From Pseudomonas sp. P5_109 (GTDB taxonomy: Bacteria > Pseudomonadota > Gammaproteobacteria > Pseudomonadales > Pseudomonadaceae), in the NCBI RefSeq assembly GCF_034009455.1, contig NZ_CP125380.1, positions 1,777,001-1,841,000 on the forward strand: a stretch of DNA of 64,000 bases, written 5' to 3'. Shown here in pieces: positions 1 through 9,354 of this stretch (its first letter is position 1; each line of letters begins with the position of its first letter). A program made the translations under genes and the position numbers. Below the pieces are notes generated by a model, which was given only the letters and a program-made list of their open reading frames with translations, did no database searches and had not been told where the DNA came from.

Positions 1-117
1 GTCGGCCAGGAAATGCTGCGGCAGAAAGCCACCGCCAGCGTGCAGGAAGTGGCGCAGAAAGAGCTCGGCAAAGTGGTAATCGAACAGTTGCTTTTCACTA
101 ATTTCGTACTGCAGTAG
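1..117 (+). CDS. fliL: FliL, C-terminal end (partial)
   Basis: The window opens inside a reading frame whose last 38 codons read VGQEMLRQKATASVQEVAQK and end in FTNFVLQ before a TAG stop. This matches the C-terminus of FliL, the single-pass inner-membrane protein that sits at the stator ring. fliM starts nine bases downstream, as in other Pseudomonas flagellar operons. The start and the membrane segment are outside the window, so the call rests on the C-terminal sequence and on the gene order. Confidence 0.85.
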   Translation, partial: VGQEMLRQKATASVQEVAQKELGKVVIEQLLFTNFVLQ

Positions 118-126
118 GAACACGAC

Positions 127-1095
127 ATGGCCGTGCAGGACCTGCTGTCCCAGGATGAGATCGACGCGCTGTTGCATGGCGTCGACGATGGTCTGGTACA
201 GACCGAAAACGCTGCCGAACCCGGCACCGTCAAAAGCTACGACCTGACCAGCCAGGATCGCATCGTCCGCGGACGGATGCCGACCCTGGAAATGATCAAC
301 GAGCGTTTCGCCCGCTATACCCGCATCAGCATGTTCAACATGCTGCGTCGCTCGGCAGACGTGGCGGTTGGCGGCGTGCAGGTGATGAAGTTCGGCGAAT
401 ACGTGCACTCGCTGTACGTGCCGACCAGTCTCAACCTGGTCAAGATCAAGCCCCTGCGCGGCACCGCGCTGTTCATCCTCGACGCCAAACTGGTGTTCAA
501 GCTGGTGGACAACTTTTTCGGTGGCGACGGCCGGCACGCCAAGATCGAAGGGCGTGAGTTCACCCCGACCGAGCTGCGTGTGGTGCGCATGGTGCTGGAG
601 CAGGCGTTCGTCGATTTGAAAGAGGCCTGGCAGGCGATCATGGAAGTCAACTTCGAGTACATCAACTCGGAAGTGAACCCGGCCATGGCCAACATCGTCG
701 GCCCGAGCGAAGCTATTGTGGTGTCGACCTTCCACATCGAACTCGATGGCGGTGGCGGTGACCTGCACGTGACCATGCCGTACTCGATGATCGAGCCGGT
801 GCGCGAAATGCTCGACGCCGGCTTCCAGTCGGACCTCGACGACCAGGACGAGCGCTGGGTCAACGCCCTGCGCCAGGACGTGCTGGACGTCGACGTGCCA
901 ATCGGTGCGACAGTCGCCCGTCGTCAGCTGCGCCTGCGCGACATCCTGCACATGCAGCCGGGGGATGTGATTCCGGTCGACATGCCGGAAGAAATGATCA
1001 TGCGCGCCAACGGCGTGCCGGCCTTCAAGGTCAAGATGGGTTCGCACAAGGGCAACCTGGCGTTGCAAGTGATCGAGCCGATCGAGCGCCGCTGA
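127..1095 (+). CDS. fliM: Flagellar motor switch protein FliM
   Basis: 322 aa, the normal FliM length. FliM forms the middle of the C-ring rotor and receives CheY-phosphate. The N-terminus carries the CheY-binding peptide LSQDEIDALL at residues 7-16. A CheC-like middle domain follows (roughly 45-230), then a SpoA/FliN-like C-terminal domain (about 245-320). The ATG lies 9 nt after the fliL stop, and fliN follows after 66 nt. Nothing is abnormal. Confidence 0.98.
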   Translation: MAVQDLLSQDEIDALLHGVDDGLVQTENAAEPGTVKSYDLTSQDRIVRGRMPTLEMINERFARYTRISMFNMLRRSADVAVGGVQVMKFGEYVHSLYVPTSLNLVKIKPLRGTALFILDAKLVFKLVDNFFGGDGRHAKIEGREFTPTELRVVRMVLEQAFVDLKEAWQAIMEVNFEYINSEVNPAMANIVGPSEAIVVSTFHIELDGGGGDLHVTMPYSMIEPVREMLDAGFQSDLDDQDERWVNALRQDVLDVDVPIGATVARRQLRLRDILHMQPGDVIPVDMPEEMIMRANGVPAFKVKMGSHKGNLALQVIEPIERR

Positions 1096-1161
1096 CCGGC
1101 GCTCGTACCCATTCGCAATTAACCGAATTCTGAATTTTTGCTCGCCGAGGACACTGACACT

Positions 1162-1608
1162 ATGAGTACGCAAGACGATCAGGCTCTGGCCGATGAGTGG
1201 GCTGCGGCCCTGGAAGAAACCGGTGATGCCGGACAGGCTGATATCGACGCCTTGCTGGCGGCCGATTCCGGCAATTCCGCGTCCAACCGCCTGCCAATGG
1301 AAGAGTTCGGCAGCGTGCCGAAAAACAACGACCCGGTCAGCCTCGAAGGCCCGAACCTGGACGTGATCCTCGATATCCCGGTGTCGATTTCCATGGAAGT
1401 GGGCAGCACCGATATCAACATCCGCAACCTGTTGCAACTGAACCAGGGTTCGGTGATCGAGCTCGATCGCCTGGCCGGCGAGCCGCTGGACGTGCTGGTC
1501 AACGGCACGCTCATCGCCCACGGCGAAGTGGTGGTGGTCAACGAGAAGTTCGGCATCCGCCTGACGGATGTGATCAGCCCAAGCGAACGCATCAAGAAGC
1601 TGCGCTGA
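1162..1608 (+). CDS. fliN: Flagellar motor switch protein FliN
   Basis: 148 aa with a C-terminal SpoA domain (about 70-148, ending in SPSERIKKLR) that builds the base of the C-ring. The ATG at 1162 was preferred over an in-frame TTG at 1138, because the protein then begins with the MST-acidic N-terminus usual for Pseudomonas FliN. Residues 27-32 (DIDALL) resemble the CheY-binding peptide of FliM. That gives this FliN a second potential CheY contact, discussed as a finding. The next gene starts immediately after the stop. Confidence 0.97.
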   Translation: MSTQDDQALADEWAAALEETGDAGQADIDALLAADSGNSASNRLPMEEFGSVPKNNDPVSLEGPNLDVILDIPVSISMEVGSTDINIRNLLQLNQGSVIELDRLAGEPLDVLVNGTLIAHGEVVVVNEKFGIRLTDVISPSERIKKLR

Positions 1609-2052
1609 GTGAAAAAGGTTCTCGGATTTGTGTTGGCGATGCCGTTCAGCGTGCTGGCGGCTGAGCCTGTCGCAACGGCGACCACGGCTGCTGCGCCAGC
1701 AGTGAGCAGCGGTGTGGCTGGCCAGCTGACACAACTGGTGTTCGGCTTGCTGCTGGTGCTGGGGCTGATCTTCCTCCTCGCCTGGTTGCTGCGTCGGGTC
1801 CAGCAGGCGGGTCCTGCGGGCAAGGGGCAGGTGATCGAGATTGTCGGCTCCCGTGCGCTGGGGCCGCGTGATCGCCTGATGCTGGTACAGGTCGGCAACG
1901 AGCAGATTCTGTTGGGCTTGAGCCCTGGCAGCATCACGGCGCTGCACGTCCTCAAGGAGCCGGTGCAAGTGCCGGCTACCGACAAGCCGACACCGGAGTT
2001 TGCGCAGCGACTGCTGGAGATGCTGGGTAAAGATCAGAAGGATAAGAAGTAA
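1609..2052 (+). CDS. fliO: Flagellar biosynthetic protein FliO
   Basis: 147 aa. The GTG start directly abuts the fliN TGA. The N-terminus looks like a signal peptide ([20 protein letters not shown]). One transmembrane helix follows at about residues 40-62 ([19 protein letters not shown]), then a basic cytoplasmic domain with the FliO pattern [20 protein letters not shown]. FliO assists assembly of the FliP export-gate ring. The stop overlaps the fliP start by one base, which indicates translational coupling. Confidence 0.95.
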   Translation: MKKVLGFVLAMPFSVLAAEPVATATTAAAPAVSSGVAGQLTQLVFGLLLVLGLIFLLAWLLRRVQQAGPAGKGQVIEIVGSRALGPRDRLMLVQVGNEQILLGLSPGSITALHVLKEPVQVPATDKPTPEFAQRLLEMLGKDQKDKK

Positions 2053-2810
2053 TGGGTGCGCTACGCATCGTCTTGACGCTGGCCCTGATCCTGGCCGCGC
2101 CGTTGGCATTCGCCGCCGATCCGCTGTCGATCCCGGCCATCACCCTGGGTACCAATGCGCAGGGTGCGCAGGAATACTCGGTCAGCCTGCAAATCCTGCT
2201 GATCATGACCGCGCTGAGCTTCATCCCGGCGTTTGTCATGCTGATGACCAGCTTTACCCGGATCATCATTGTCTTCTCGATCCTGCGCCAGGCCCTGGGC
2301 CTGCAGCAGACACCGTCGAACCAGATCCTTACCGGCATGGCGCTGTTCCTGACCCTGTTCATCATGGCACCGGTGTTCGACCGGGTGAACCAGGACGCCT
2401 TGCAGCCGTACCTGGCGGAAAAGCTGACGGCCCAGGATGCGGTCGCCAAGGCGCAGGTGCCGATCAAGGATTTCATGCTCGCCCAGACCCGCACCAGCGA
2501 TCTGGAGCTGTTCATGCGCCTGTCCAAGCGCACTGACATCGCGACGCCGGATCAGGCGCCTTTGACCATCCTGGTGCCGGCCTTCGTGACCTCCGAGTTG
2601 AAAACGGCGTTCCAGATCGGCTTCATGATCTTCATTCCGTTCCTGATCATCGACCTGGTCGTGGCCAGTGTGTTGATGGCCATGGGTATGATGATGCTCT
2701 CGCCGCTGATCATTTCCCTGCCGTTCAAGATCATGTTGTTCGTGCTGGTGGATGGCTGGGCGCTGATCATTGGCACGCTGGCCAGCAGTTTTGGCGGTGT
2801 CTCGCCATGA
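2052..2810 (+). CDS. fliP: Flagellar export gate protein FliP
   Basis: 252 aa. A cleavable signal peptide (to about residue 22, LAFAADP) is followed by four hydrophobic segments of the FliP/YscR family. These include the conserved stretch [19 protein letters not shown] and the C-terminal [20 protein letters not shown]. FliP forms the pentameric core of the type III export gate. It overlaps fliQ by 4 nt (ATGA). Confidence 0.98.
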   Translation: MGALRIVLTLALILAAPLAFAADPLSIPAITLGTNAQGAQEYSVSLQILLIMTALSFIPAFVMLMTSFTRIIIVFSILRQALGLQQTPSNQILTGMALFLTLFIMAPVFDRVNQDALQPYLAEKLTAQDAVAKAQVPIKDFMLAQTRTSDLELFMRLSKRTDIATPDQAPLTILVPAFVTSELKTAFQIGFMIFIPFLIIDLVVASVLMAMGMMMLSPLIISLPFKIMLFVLVDGWALIIGTLASSFGGVSP

Positions 2811-3076
2811 CACCAGAAGTTGCGGTCGACATCTTCCGTGAAGCGCTGTGGCTGACCACCATGATGGTGGCGGTGCTGGTGATTCCGAGTCTGCTGGTGG
2901 GCCTGCTGGTGGCGATGTTCCAGGCCGCCACCCAGATCAACGAACAGACCTTGAGCTTCCTGCCGCGCCTGCTGGTGATGCTGGTGACCCTGATCGTCGC
3001 CGGACCGTGGCTGGTGCAGACTTTCATGGAGTACATCCTGCAGTTGTACGGCAGCATTCCGCAGGTCATCGGTTAA
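2807..3076 (+). CDS. fliQ: Flagellar export gate protein FliQ
   Basis: 89 aa, two transmembrane helices, with the family signature [20 protein letters not shown] at the N-terminus and a conserved [11 protein letters not shown] loop. FliQ packs around the FliP/FliR core of the export gate. Its start overlaps the fliP stop, and fliR follows after 3 nt. Confidence 0.97.
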   Translation: MTPEVAVDIFREALWLTTMMVAVLVIPSLLVGLLVAMFQAATQINEQTLSFLPRLLVMLVTLIVAGPWLVQTFMEYILQLYGSIPQVIG

Positions 3077-3079
3077 ACC

Positions 3080-3865
3080 ATGTCCTCGCTGCTGCAACTG
3101 ACGGATACCCAGATCAGTACCTGGGTGGCGGCGTTCATGTTGCCGTTGTTTCGCGTCGGCGCCTTGCTGATGGTCATGCCGGTGTTCGGCACGTCCCTGG
3201 TGCCCAAGCGCGTCCGCCTGTATTTCGCCCTGGCCATCACCGTAGTCATCGCGCCCAGCCTGCCACCGATGCCGGCGGTGAATGCGCTGGACTTGAGCGG
3301 GTTGTTGCTGATTGCCGAGCAGATCCTGGTCGGCGCGATCCTGGGGTTCTCGCTGCAGTTGTTCTTCCAGGCGTTCGTGGTTGCCGGGCAGATCGTCGCG
3401 ATCCAGATGGGCATGGGTTTCGCCTCGATGGTCGACCCCACCAACGGCGTGTCGGTGGCGGTGATCGGGCAGTTCTTCACCATGCTGGTGACGCTGATGT
3501 TCCTGGCGATGAATGGCCATCTGGTGGTGTTCGAGGTGCTCAGCGAAAGCTTCACCACGCTGCCGGTCGGCAGTGGGTTGATGGTCAATCATTACTGGGA
3601 ACTGGCCGGCAAGCTCGGCTGGGTGCTCGGTGCGGCACTGTTGCTGGTGCTGCCGGCCATCACCGCGCTGCTGGTGGTCAACATCGCCTTTGGCGTGATG
3701 ACCCGGGCTGCGCCGCAACTGAACATCTTTTCCATCGGTTTCCCACTGACCCTGGTGCTCGGCCTGTTTATCGTCTGGGTCGGGCTGGCGGACATTCTCA
3801 ACCAGTATCAACCGCTGGCCACCGAGGCCCTGCAGTTTTTACGCGAACTGGCAAAGGCGCGCTGA
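3080..3865 (+). CDS. fliR: Flagellar export gate protein FliR
   Basis: 261 aa, mostly hydrophobic with about six predicted membrane segments. It shows the FliR motif GLGFASMVDPTNG in the form MGMGFASMVDPTNGVSVAVI. FliR is the single-copy component of the FliP5Q4R1 gate. It is packed between fliQ and flhB (3 nt to flhB), as in other Pseudomonas. Confidence 0.97.
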   Translation: MSSLLQLTDTQISTWVAAFMLPLFRVGALLMVMPVFGTSLVPKRVRLYFALAITVVIAPSLPPMPAVNALDLSGLLLIAEQILVGAILGFSLQLFFQAFVVAGQIVAIQMGMGFASMVDPTNGVSVAVIGQFFTMLVTLMFLAMNGHLVVFEVLSESFTTLPVGSGLMVNHYWELAGKLGWVLGAALLLVLPAITALLVVNIAFGVMTRAAPQLNIFSIGFPLTLVLGLFIVWVGLADILNQYQPLATEALQFLRELAKAR

Positions 3866-3868
3866 GAC

Positions 3869-5008
3869 ATGGCTGAGAGCGAAAGCGGTCAGGACAAGAC
3901 AGAAGACGCCACTGAGAAAAAGAAAAAGGACGCCCGGGAGAAGGGTGAGATCGCCCGTTCCAAGGAGCTCAATACCCTGGCGATCATGCTCGCCGGTGCC
4001 GGTGCCCTGCTGGTGTTCGGCGGAGCGCTGGCCCAGGACATGATGGAGTTGATGCGCCTGAATTTTTCCCTGTCGCGGGAGGTGGTGCTGGATCAGCGCG
4101 CGATGGGCACCTATCTGCTGCACTCGGGGCAGATTGCCCTGCTGGCGATTCAGCCGGTGATGATCACCTTGTTGCTCGCCGCCTTGATCGGTCCGATATC
4201 CCTCGGCGGCTGGTTGTTCGCAGCCGGCTCCATGGCCCCAAAATTCAGCCGTATGAACCCCGGTGCAGGCCTCAAGCGCATGTTCTCGGCCAAGGCCGTG
4301 GCCGAACTGCTCAAGGCTCTGGCGAAGTTTTTCATCGTGTTGTTCGTGGCCTTGCTGGTGTTGTCGGCGGACATCGATGACCTGCTGCGCATCGCTCACG
4401 AACCGCTGGACCGGGCGATCATCCACAGCCTGCAAGTGGTCGGCTGGAGCACCCTGTGGATGGCTTGCGGGCTGATCATCATCGCCGCCGTCGATGTGCC
4501 GATACAGCTCTGGGAAAGCATCAAGAAACTCAAGATGACCAAGCAGGAAGTGCGCGACGAGCACAAGGACCAGGAAGGTCGTCCGGAGGTCAAGCAGCGG
4601 ATTCGTCAGTTGCAGCGCGAGATGTCGCAGCGGCGGATGATGGCGGCGATTCCCGATGCCGACGTGGTCATCACCAACCCGACGCACTACGCCGTGGCCC
4701 TCAAGTACGACCCGGACAAAGGCGGGGCGCCGATGCTGATCGCCAAGGGTAGTGACTTCCTGGCGTTGAAAATCCGCGAGATCGCGGCGGCCAACGAGAT
4801 TTTGCTGCTGGAATCTCCGGCGCTGGCACGCTCGATCTACTACTCCACCGAGCTTGAGCAGGAAATTCCCGGCGGGCTGTATCTGGCGGTCGCGCAGGTG
4901 CTGGCTTACGTCTACCAGATTCGTCAGTACCGCGCGGGCAAGGGCAAGCGACCGGATCCGCTCAAGGATGACCTGCCGATTCCGCCGGATTTGCGCCGCG
5001 ATTCCTGA
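3869..5008 (+). CDS. flhB: Flagellar export switch protein FlhB
   Basis: 379 aa. An N-terminal membrane domain with four helices precedes the cytoplasmic domain that carries the self-cleavage motif NPTH at residues 270-273 (context VVITNPTHYAVALKYD). Cleavage there switches export from rod/hook to filament substrates. The basic stretch KIPEKKKKDA-like TEKKKKDAREKG near the N-terminus is typical. This gene ends the fliL-flhB transcription unit. A short GGCC stem followed by four T at 5079-5096 could be a weak terminator. Confidence 0.98.
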   Translation: MAESESGQDKTEDATEKKKKDAREKGEIARSKELNTLAIMLAGAGALLVFGGALAQDMMELMRLNFSLSREVVLDQRAMGTYLLHSGQIALLAIQPVMITLLLAALIGPISLGGWLFAAGSMAPKFSRMNPGAGLKRMFSAKAVAELLKALAKFFIVLFVALLVLSADIDDLLRIAHEPLDRAIIHSLQVVGWSTLWMACGLIIIAAVDVPIQLWESIKKLKMTKQEVRDEHKDQEGRPEVKQRIRQLQREMSQRRMMAAIPDADVVITNPTHYAVALKYDPDKGGAPMLIAKGSDFLALKIREIAAANEILLLESPALARSIYYSTELEQEIPGGLYLAVAQVLAYVYQIRQYRAGKGKRPDPLKDDLPIPPDLRRDS

Positions 5009-5100
5009 GTTTCGCGCTGTCGCTGCTGGCTCCTTCGCGGGCAAGCCCGCTCCCACTGGGTTCTGCGCAAGCCGCACTGGCCTGCGCCGGCCTTTTCAGC
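5009..5100. repeat. Intergenic spacer with one REP palindrome
   Basis: Between the convergent flhB and cytochrome b561 genes there is a single REP-type palindrome (5034-5056, core CGGGCAAGCCCG). A weak GGCC-hexamer-GGCC-TTTT hairpin lies at 5079-5096. Either could serve as a bidirectional transcription stop. No coding potential is seen. Confidence 0.6.
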
Positions 5101-5655
5101 TCAGCGCCTGATTTTGAGTAGCATTCCGGCGAGGACGTCGTCCTTGTCGATAAAGTGGTGTTTTATGGCCACCAGCAGATGTCCGCCGACCAGTGCGCCA
5201 CAGAACCACGATGTCCAGGTATGAATGTACTTGGCCAGGTCGTAGAGGTCTGGATCAGGGGCAACCAGAGGCGGTAAAAGAAACAGTCCCGCCACAAGAA
5301 TCGGTTTGTCTGCAACAGAGCTCCAGTACCAGCCTGAAAGAGGCAAGCCAATCAGCGCAATGGCGTAAAGCAGGATGTGCCCCATCATCGCGCCTTGCTT
5401 CATCAGTCCGCTCATATGCTCTGGCAGCGCTGGAGGCCGATGCTTCAGGCGCCAGGCAACTCGCGCGACAATCATGAAAAGCAGCGTGCTAGCCAATGCC
5501 TTGTGCAAAAAAGTGAGTTCGTGGTGGGGGTTCAGTTCATCTCGCCAGTGCGTGGCCAGGATCCCCAGCGTCCAACTGCTCATCCAGACAAGTGCCATGC
5601 CCCAGTGCAGCCACTTGGCGGTGTTGGTGTATTCCGTGGTTTTTGCCTTCGGCAT
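5101..5655 (-). CDS. Cytochrome b561 family protein
   Basis: 184 aa, four transmembrane helices, di-heme cytochrome b561 type of the CybB family. The N-terminal KWLHWGMALVWMSSW carries the first heme-ligand histidine. Further histidines sit in the second (FLHKALAST), third and fourth (GALVGGHLLVAIKHHF) helices. Such proteins move electrons from ubiquinol, for example to superoxide. The ATG at 5655 was chosen over an in-frame upstream ATG at 5694 because a perfect AGGAGG lies 9 nt upstream of it. It is divergent from flhA and unrelated to flagella. Confidence 0.88.
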   Translation of the reverse strand: MPKAKTTEYTNTAKWLHWGMALVWMSSWTLGILATHWRDELNPHHELTFLHKALASTLLFMIVARVAWRLKHRPPALPEHMSGLMKQGAMMGHILLYAIALIGLPLSGWYWSSVADKPILVAGLFLLPPLVAPDPDLYDLAKYIHTWTSWFCGALVGGHLLVAIKHHFIDKDDVLAGMLLKIRR

Positions 5656-5799
5656 CGTTGCCTTCCTCCTATTCAAGGTCTTGTCGATTTGCATCGTGGC
5701 GCGCGATGTTGGAGGGGGTGCATTAACCGACTATTAGGCCGGCGCAAATTCAAGCGGTCGCGGCCAGCGAAAGCCCTCTGTTTCGCCCCTTCGCAAAAG

Positions 5800-5816
5800 T
5801 TGGAAAGCTTCTTGCA
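5800..5816 (+). promoter_or_regulatory. Sigma-54 promoter for flhA
   Basis: The sequence TTGGAAAGCTTCTTGCA has GG (5802-5803) and GC (5814-5815) separated by exactly ten bases. It agrees with the sigma-54 consensus TGGCAC-N5-TTGC at most positions, including the full TTGC. It lies about 62 nt upstream of the flhA GTG. The flhA operon of Pseudomonas is known to depend on RpoN and FleQ, so function and position agree. No FleQ site was identified by eye. Confidence 0.75.
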
Positions 5817-5877
5817 GTAGCCGCCCCGAGCCTGCTTCAGGCGTCAAAAGTTTGCTTTAAAGGAACGGGGAATACCG

Positions 5878-8007
5878 GTGGATCGCTCTCAGTTAATCAA
5901 CAGTGCCCGCAGCAACATTGCCGACCTCAGTCGAGGCAATCTGGGCGTGCCGCTGTTGCTGCTGGTCATGCTGGCGATGATGATGCTGCCGGTGCCGCCG
6001 TTCCTGCTCGACGTGTTCTTCACCTTCAACATTGCCCTGTCCATCGTCGTGCTGCTGGTGTGCGTCTACGCCTTGCGGCCGCTGGATTTTGCGGTGTTCC
6101 CGACCATTCTGCTGGTGGCGACGCTGTTGCGCCTGGCGTTGAACGTGGCCTCCACGCGAGTGGTGATGCTCCACGGCCAGGACGGCCACGCGGCCGCCGG
6201 CAAGGTGATCCAGGCCTTCGGCGAGGTGGTGATCGGCGGTAACTACGTGGTCGGTATCGTGGTCTTCGCGATCTTGATGATCATCAACTTCGTCGTGGTC
6301 ACCAAGGGCGCGGGGCGGATTTCCGAGGTGAGCGCGCGTTTCACCCTCGATGCGATGCCCGGCAAGCAAATGGCGATCGACGCCGACCTCAACGCCGGCC
6401 TCATCGATCAGAACCAGGCCAAGCTGCGCCGGATGGAAGTCGCTCAGGAAGCCGAGTTCTACGGTTCGATGGACGGTGCCAGCAAATTCGTCCGTGGTGA
6501 TGCCATCGCCGGCCTGCTGATCCTGTTCATCAACCTGATCGGCGGCATGGCGGTCGGTATCTTCCAGCACGGCATGACCTTCGGCGACGCCGGCAAGGTG
6601 TATGCGCTGCTGACCATCGGTGACGGTTTGGTGGCGCAATTGCCATCACTGTTGTTATCGACAGCGGCGGCGATCATGGTGACCCGTGCTTCCGGTTCGG
6701 AAGACATGGGCAAGCAGATCAATCGGCAGATGTTCGCTTCGCCCAAGGCGCTGGCGGTAGCAGCCGGTTTGATGGCGGTCATGGGCCTGGTGCCCGGCAT
6801 GCCGCACTTCTCGTTCCTGAGCATGGCGGCCCTGGCGGCCGGTGGCGCCTACCTGTTCTGGAAAAAGCAGAACGTCGCCAAGGTGCAGGCCCTGCAAGAG
6901 GTCAAGCGCCAGCAGGAGTTGCTGCCGTCGCCGGCCCGCGCCGCGGAAACCAAGGAGCTTGGCTGGGATGACGTGACACCCATCGACATGATCGGCCTGG
7001 AAGTGGGATATCGCCTGATTCCGCTGGTGGACCGCAACCAGGGCGGCCAGTTGCTGGCGCGGATCAAGGGGGTGCGCAAGAAGCTGTCCCAGGATCTGGG
7101 CTTCCTGATGCCGACGGTGCATATCCGCGACAACCTCGACCTGGCGCCAAGCGCCTATCGCCTGACCCTCATGGGGGTGATCCTGGCCGAGGCAGAGATT
7201 TACCCGGATCGCGAGCTGGCGATCAACCCGGGGCAGGTCTACGGCACGCTCAACGGCATTACCGCCAAAGATCCGGCTTTCGGCCTGGAGGCGGTCTGGA
7301 TCGAAATCAGCCAGCGCGCCCAGGCGCAATCCCTCGGTTATACGGTGGTCGATGCCAGTACAGTAGTGGCAACCCACCTGAACCAGATACTCTACAAGCA
7401 TTCCAGTGAACTGATCGGTCACGAAGAAGTGCAGCAACTCATGCAATTGCTGGCCAAAAGCTCGCCGAAACTGGCCGAGGAGCTGGTGCCGGGCGTGGTT
7501 TCGCTGTCGCAGCTGCTCAAGGTCCTGCAAGCGCTGCTGGCCGAACAAGTGCCTGTGCGTGACATCCGCAGCATTGCCGAGGCCATCGCCAACAATGCCG
7601 CCAAGAGTCAAGATACCGCCGCGTTGGTGGCTGCCGTGCGGGTTGGCGTATCCCGCGCAATCGTGCAAAGCATTGTAGGCACTGAGTCGGAGCTGCCAGT
7701 TATCACGCTGGAGCCAAGGTTGGAACAGATATTGCTCAATAGTCTGCAGAAGGCAGGGCAAGGCTCGGAAGAGGGTGTTCTGCTGGAGCCAAGCATGGCT
7801 GAGAAGCTGCAGCGCTCGCTGATCGACGCGGCGCAGCGCCAGGAGATGCAAGGTCAACCGGTGATTCTGCTGGTGGCCGGTCCGGTTCGCGCGATGCTCT
7901 CGCGATTTGGCCGGCTCGCAGTCCCGGGATTGCACGTGTTGGCTTATCAGGAAATCCCTGACAACAAGCAAGTGACCATCGTTGCGACAGTAGGGCCCAA
8001 CGGCTGA
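5878..8007 (+). CDS. flhA: Flagellar export protein FlhA
   Basis: 709 aa, the full family length. Eight transmembrane helices lie in the first ~330 residues. The conserved FHIPEP-type cytoplasmic loop is present (VVTKGAGRISEVSARFTLDAMPGKQMAIDADLNAG region, about 139-175). A large cytoplasmic export-substrate platform follows. The start is GTG with GGAACGGGG upstream. This is the first gene of a second operon, flhA-flhF-fleN-fliA, read from the sigma-54 promoter. Confidence 0.98.
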   Translation: MDRSQLINSARSNIADLSRGNLGVPLLLLVMLAMMMLPVPPFLLDVFFTFNIALSIVVLLVCVYALRPLDFAVFPTILLVATLLRLALNVASTRVVMLHGQDGHAAAGKVIQAFGEVVIGGNYVVGIVVFAILMIINFVVVTKGAGRISEVSARFTLDAMPGKQMAIDADLNAGLIDQNQAKLRRMEVAQEAEFYGSMDGASKFVRGDAIAGLLILFINLIGGMAVGIFQHGMTFGDAGKVYALLTIGDGLVAQLPSLLLSTAAAIMVTRASGSEDMGKQINRQMFASPKALAVAAGLMAVMGLVPGMPHFSFLSMAALAAGGAYLFWKKQNVAKVQALQEVKRQQELLPSPARAAETKELGWDDVTPIDMIGLEVGYRLIPLVDRNQGGQLLARIKGVRKKLSQDLGFLMPTVHIRDNLDLAPSAYRLTLMGVILAEAEIYPDRELAINPGQVYGTLNGITAKDPAFGLEAVWIEISQRAQAQSLGYTVVDASTVVATHLNQILYKHSSELIGHEEVQQLMQLLAKSSPKLAEELVPGVVSLSQLLKVLQALLAEQVPVRDIRSIAEAIANNAAKSQDTAALVAAVRVGVSRAIVQSIVGTESELPVITLEPRLEQILLNSLQKAGQGSEEGVLLEPSMAEKLQRSLIDAAQRQEMQGQPVILLVAGPVRAMLSRFGRLAVPGLHVLAYQEIPDNKQVTIVATVGPNG

Positions 8008-8018
8008 GGTAGTGGTTT

Positions 8019-9347
8019 ATGCAAGTTAAGCGTTTTTTCGCCGCCGATATGCGTCAGGCCATGAAGCTGGTTCGCGATGAGCTGGGCGCTGATGCCGCCA
8101 TTATCGGCAACCGCCGGATCGCCGGCGGGGTCGAGCTGACGGCTGCGCTGGACTACAAATTGTCGGCGCTGGCGCCGCGTGTTCCGAACATGGAACTCGA
8201 AGACGAGCTGCGCAAGACGCAGTCGCGGATCGTCACCGCCCAGGCCGAATTGAGCCTGCGTGGCGAGGGCGAGAGCGACAACAGCACCAACCGTCAGTTG
8301 TTCGCCGGCCTGCCGTTGACCGCCGCCGAACCATTGATCGAACCAACGTACGCCGAACCTCGTCGTCCCGCACCGGCCGCTGCACCGGCATCCGCTGGCG
8401 TGGACCCGCGCGCGTTCGACTCGATGCGTTTCGAGCTCAACAGCCTGCGCGAACTCATGGAAGTCCAGCTCGGGTCCCTGGCCTGGAATCAGCTGCAAGG
8501 CAGCCGTCCGGACCAGGCCAATCTCTGGCGTCGCCTGCAACGTATTGGCCTGTCTGGCCCGCTGTCGCGCGATTTGCTGGCGCTGACCACTGAAATCCAG
8601 GAGCCCCGTCAGGCCTGGCGCATGCTGCTGGCGCACCTGGCGCGCATGATCGTTACCCCGGAAGTCGAGCCACTGGAAGAGGGCGGTGTGATCGCCATGG
8701 TCGGTCCTGCCGGCATGGGCAAGACCACCACCCTGGCCAAGCTGGCGGCCCGTTACGTGCTCAAGTATGGCGCGCAGAACATTGCGCTGGTGAGCATGGA
8801 CAGCTTCCGCATCGGTGCCCAGGAGCAGCTCAAGACCCTGGGGCGCATTCTCAATGTGTCGGTGACCCACGTCGATCCGGGCCAGTCCCTGGTGCAGGCG
8901 CTGGAGCCATTGCTGCGCAAGCGCGTGGTGCTGATCGATACCGCCGGCCTGCAGGCCAGCGATCCGGCCCTGCGCATGCAGCTTGAGAGTCTGGCCGGTC
9001 GTGGCATCCGCGCGAAAAATTATCTGGTCCTGGCAACCACCAGCCAGAAACAGGTTCTAACCGCCGCTTATCATAGTTACAAGCGTTGCGGGCTCGCTGG
9101 CTGCATCCTGACTAAACTGGATGAAACGGCAAGCCTGGGCGAGGTGTTGAGCCTGGCCATCAGTCATGAGCTGCCGGTGGCGTACCTGACCGATGGTCCG
9201 CGGATTCCGGATGATCTTCATCTGCCGCGCCGTCATCAGTTGGTCAGTCGCGCCGTCAGCGTGCAAATGCAGGAAGAACCCAGCGAGGAAGCCATGGCTG
9301 ACATGTTCGCTGACATCTACCACAGCCCGACCAAGCAGGTTGGCTGA
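8019..9347 (+). CDS. flhF: Flagellar placement SRP-like GTPase FlhF
   Basis: 442 aa. The N-terminal basic region MQVKRFFAADMRQAMKLVRD and a variable linker precede the NG GTPase module. The P-loop GPAGMGKTTT is at residues 229-238, followed by DSFRIGAQEQL and DTAGLQASD. FlhF is related to Ffh/FtsY and directs the flagellum to the cell pole. It is followed by a small open frame (9355-9462) and then fleN, the usual partner that limits flagellar number. Confidence 0.97.
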   Translation: MQVKRFFAADMRQAMKLVRDELGADAAIIGNRRIAGGVELTAALDYKLSALAPRVPNMELEDELRKTQSRIVTAQAELSLRGEGESDNSTNRQLFAGLPLTAAEPLIEPTYAEPRRPAPAAAPASAGVDPRAFDSMRFELNSLRELMEVQLGSLAWNQLQGSRPDQANLWRRLQRIGLSGPLSRDLLALTTEIQEPRQAWRMLLAHLARMIVTPEVEPLEEGGVIAMVGPAGMGKTTTLAKLAARYVLKYGAQNIALVSMDSFRIGAQEQLKTLGRILNVSVTHVDPGQSLVQALEPLLRKRVVLIDTAGLQASDPALRMQLESLAGRGIRAKNYLVLATTSQKQVLTAAYHSYKRCGLAGCILTKLDETASLGEVLSLAISHELPVAYLTDGPRIPDDLHLPRRHQLVSRAVSVQMQEEPSEEAMADMFADIYHSPTKQVG

Positions 9348-9354
9348 GGTAATA

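Noticed and set aside
5690..5720. A second sigma-54-like site (TGGCGCGCGATGTTGG)
   Set aside because: The GG to GC spacing is wrong by one and the TTGC half is not complete; the site at 5800 is better.
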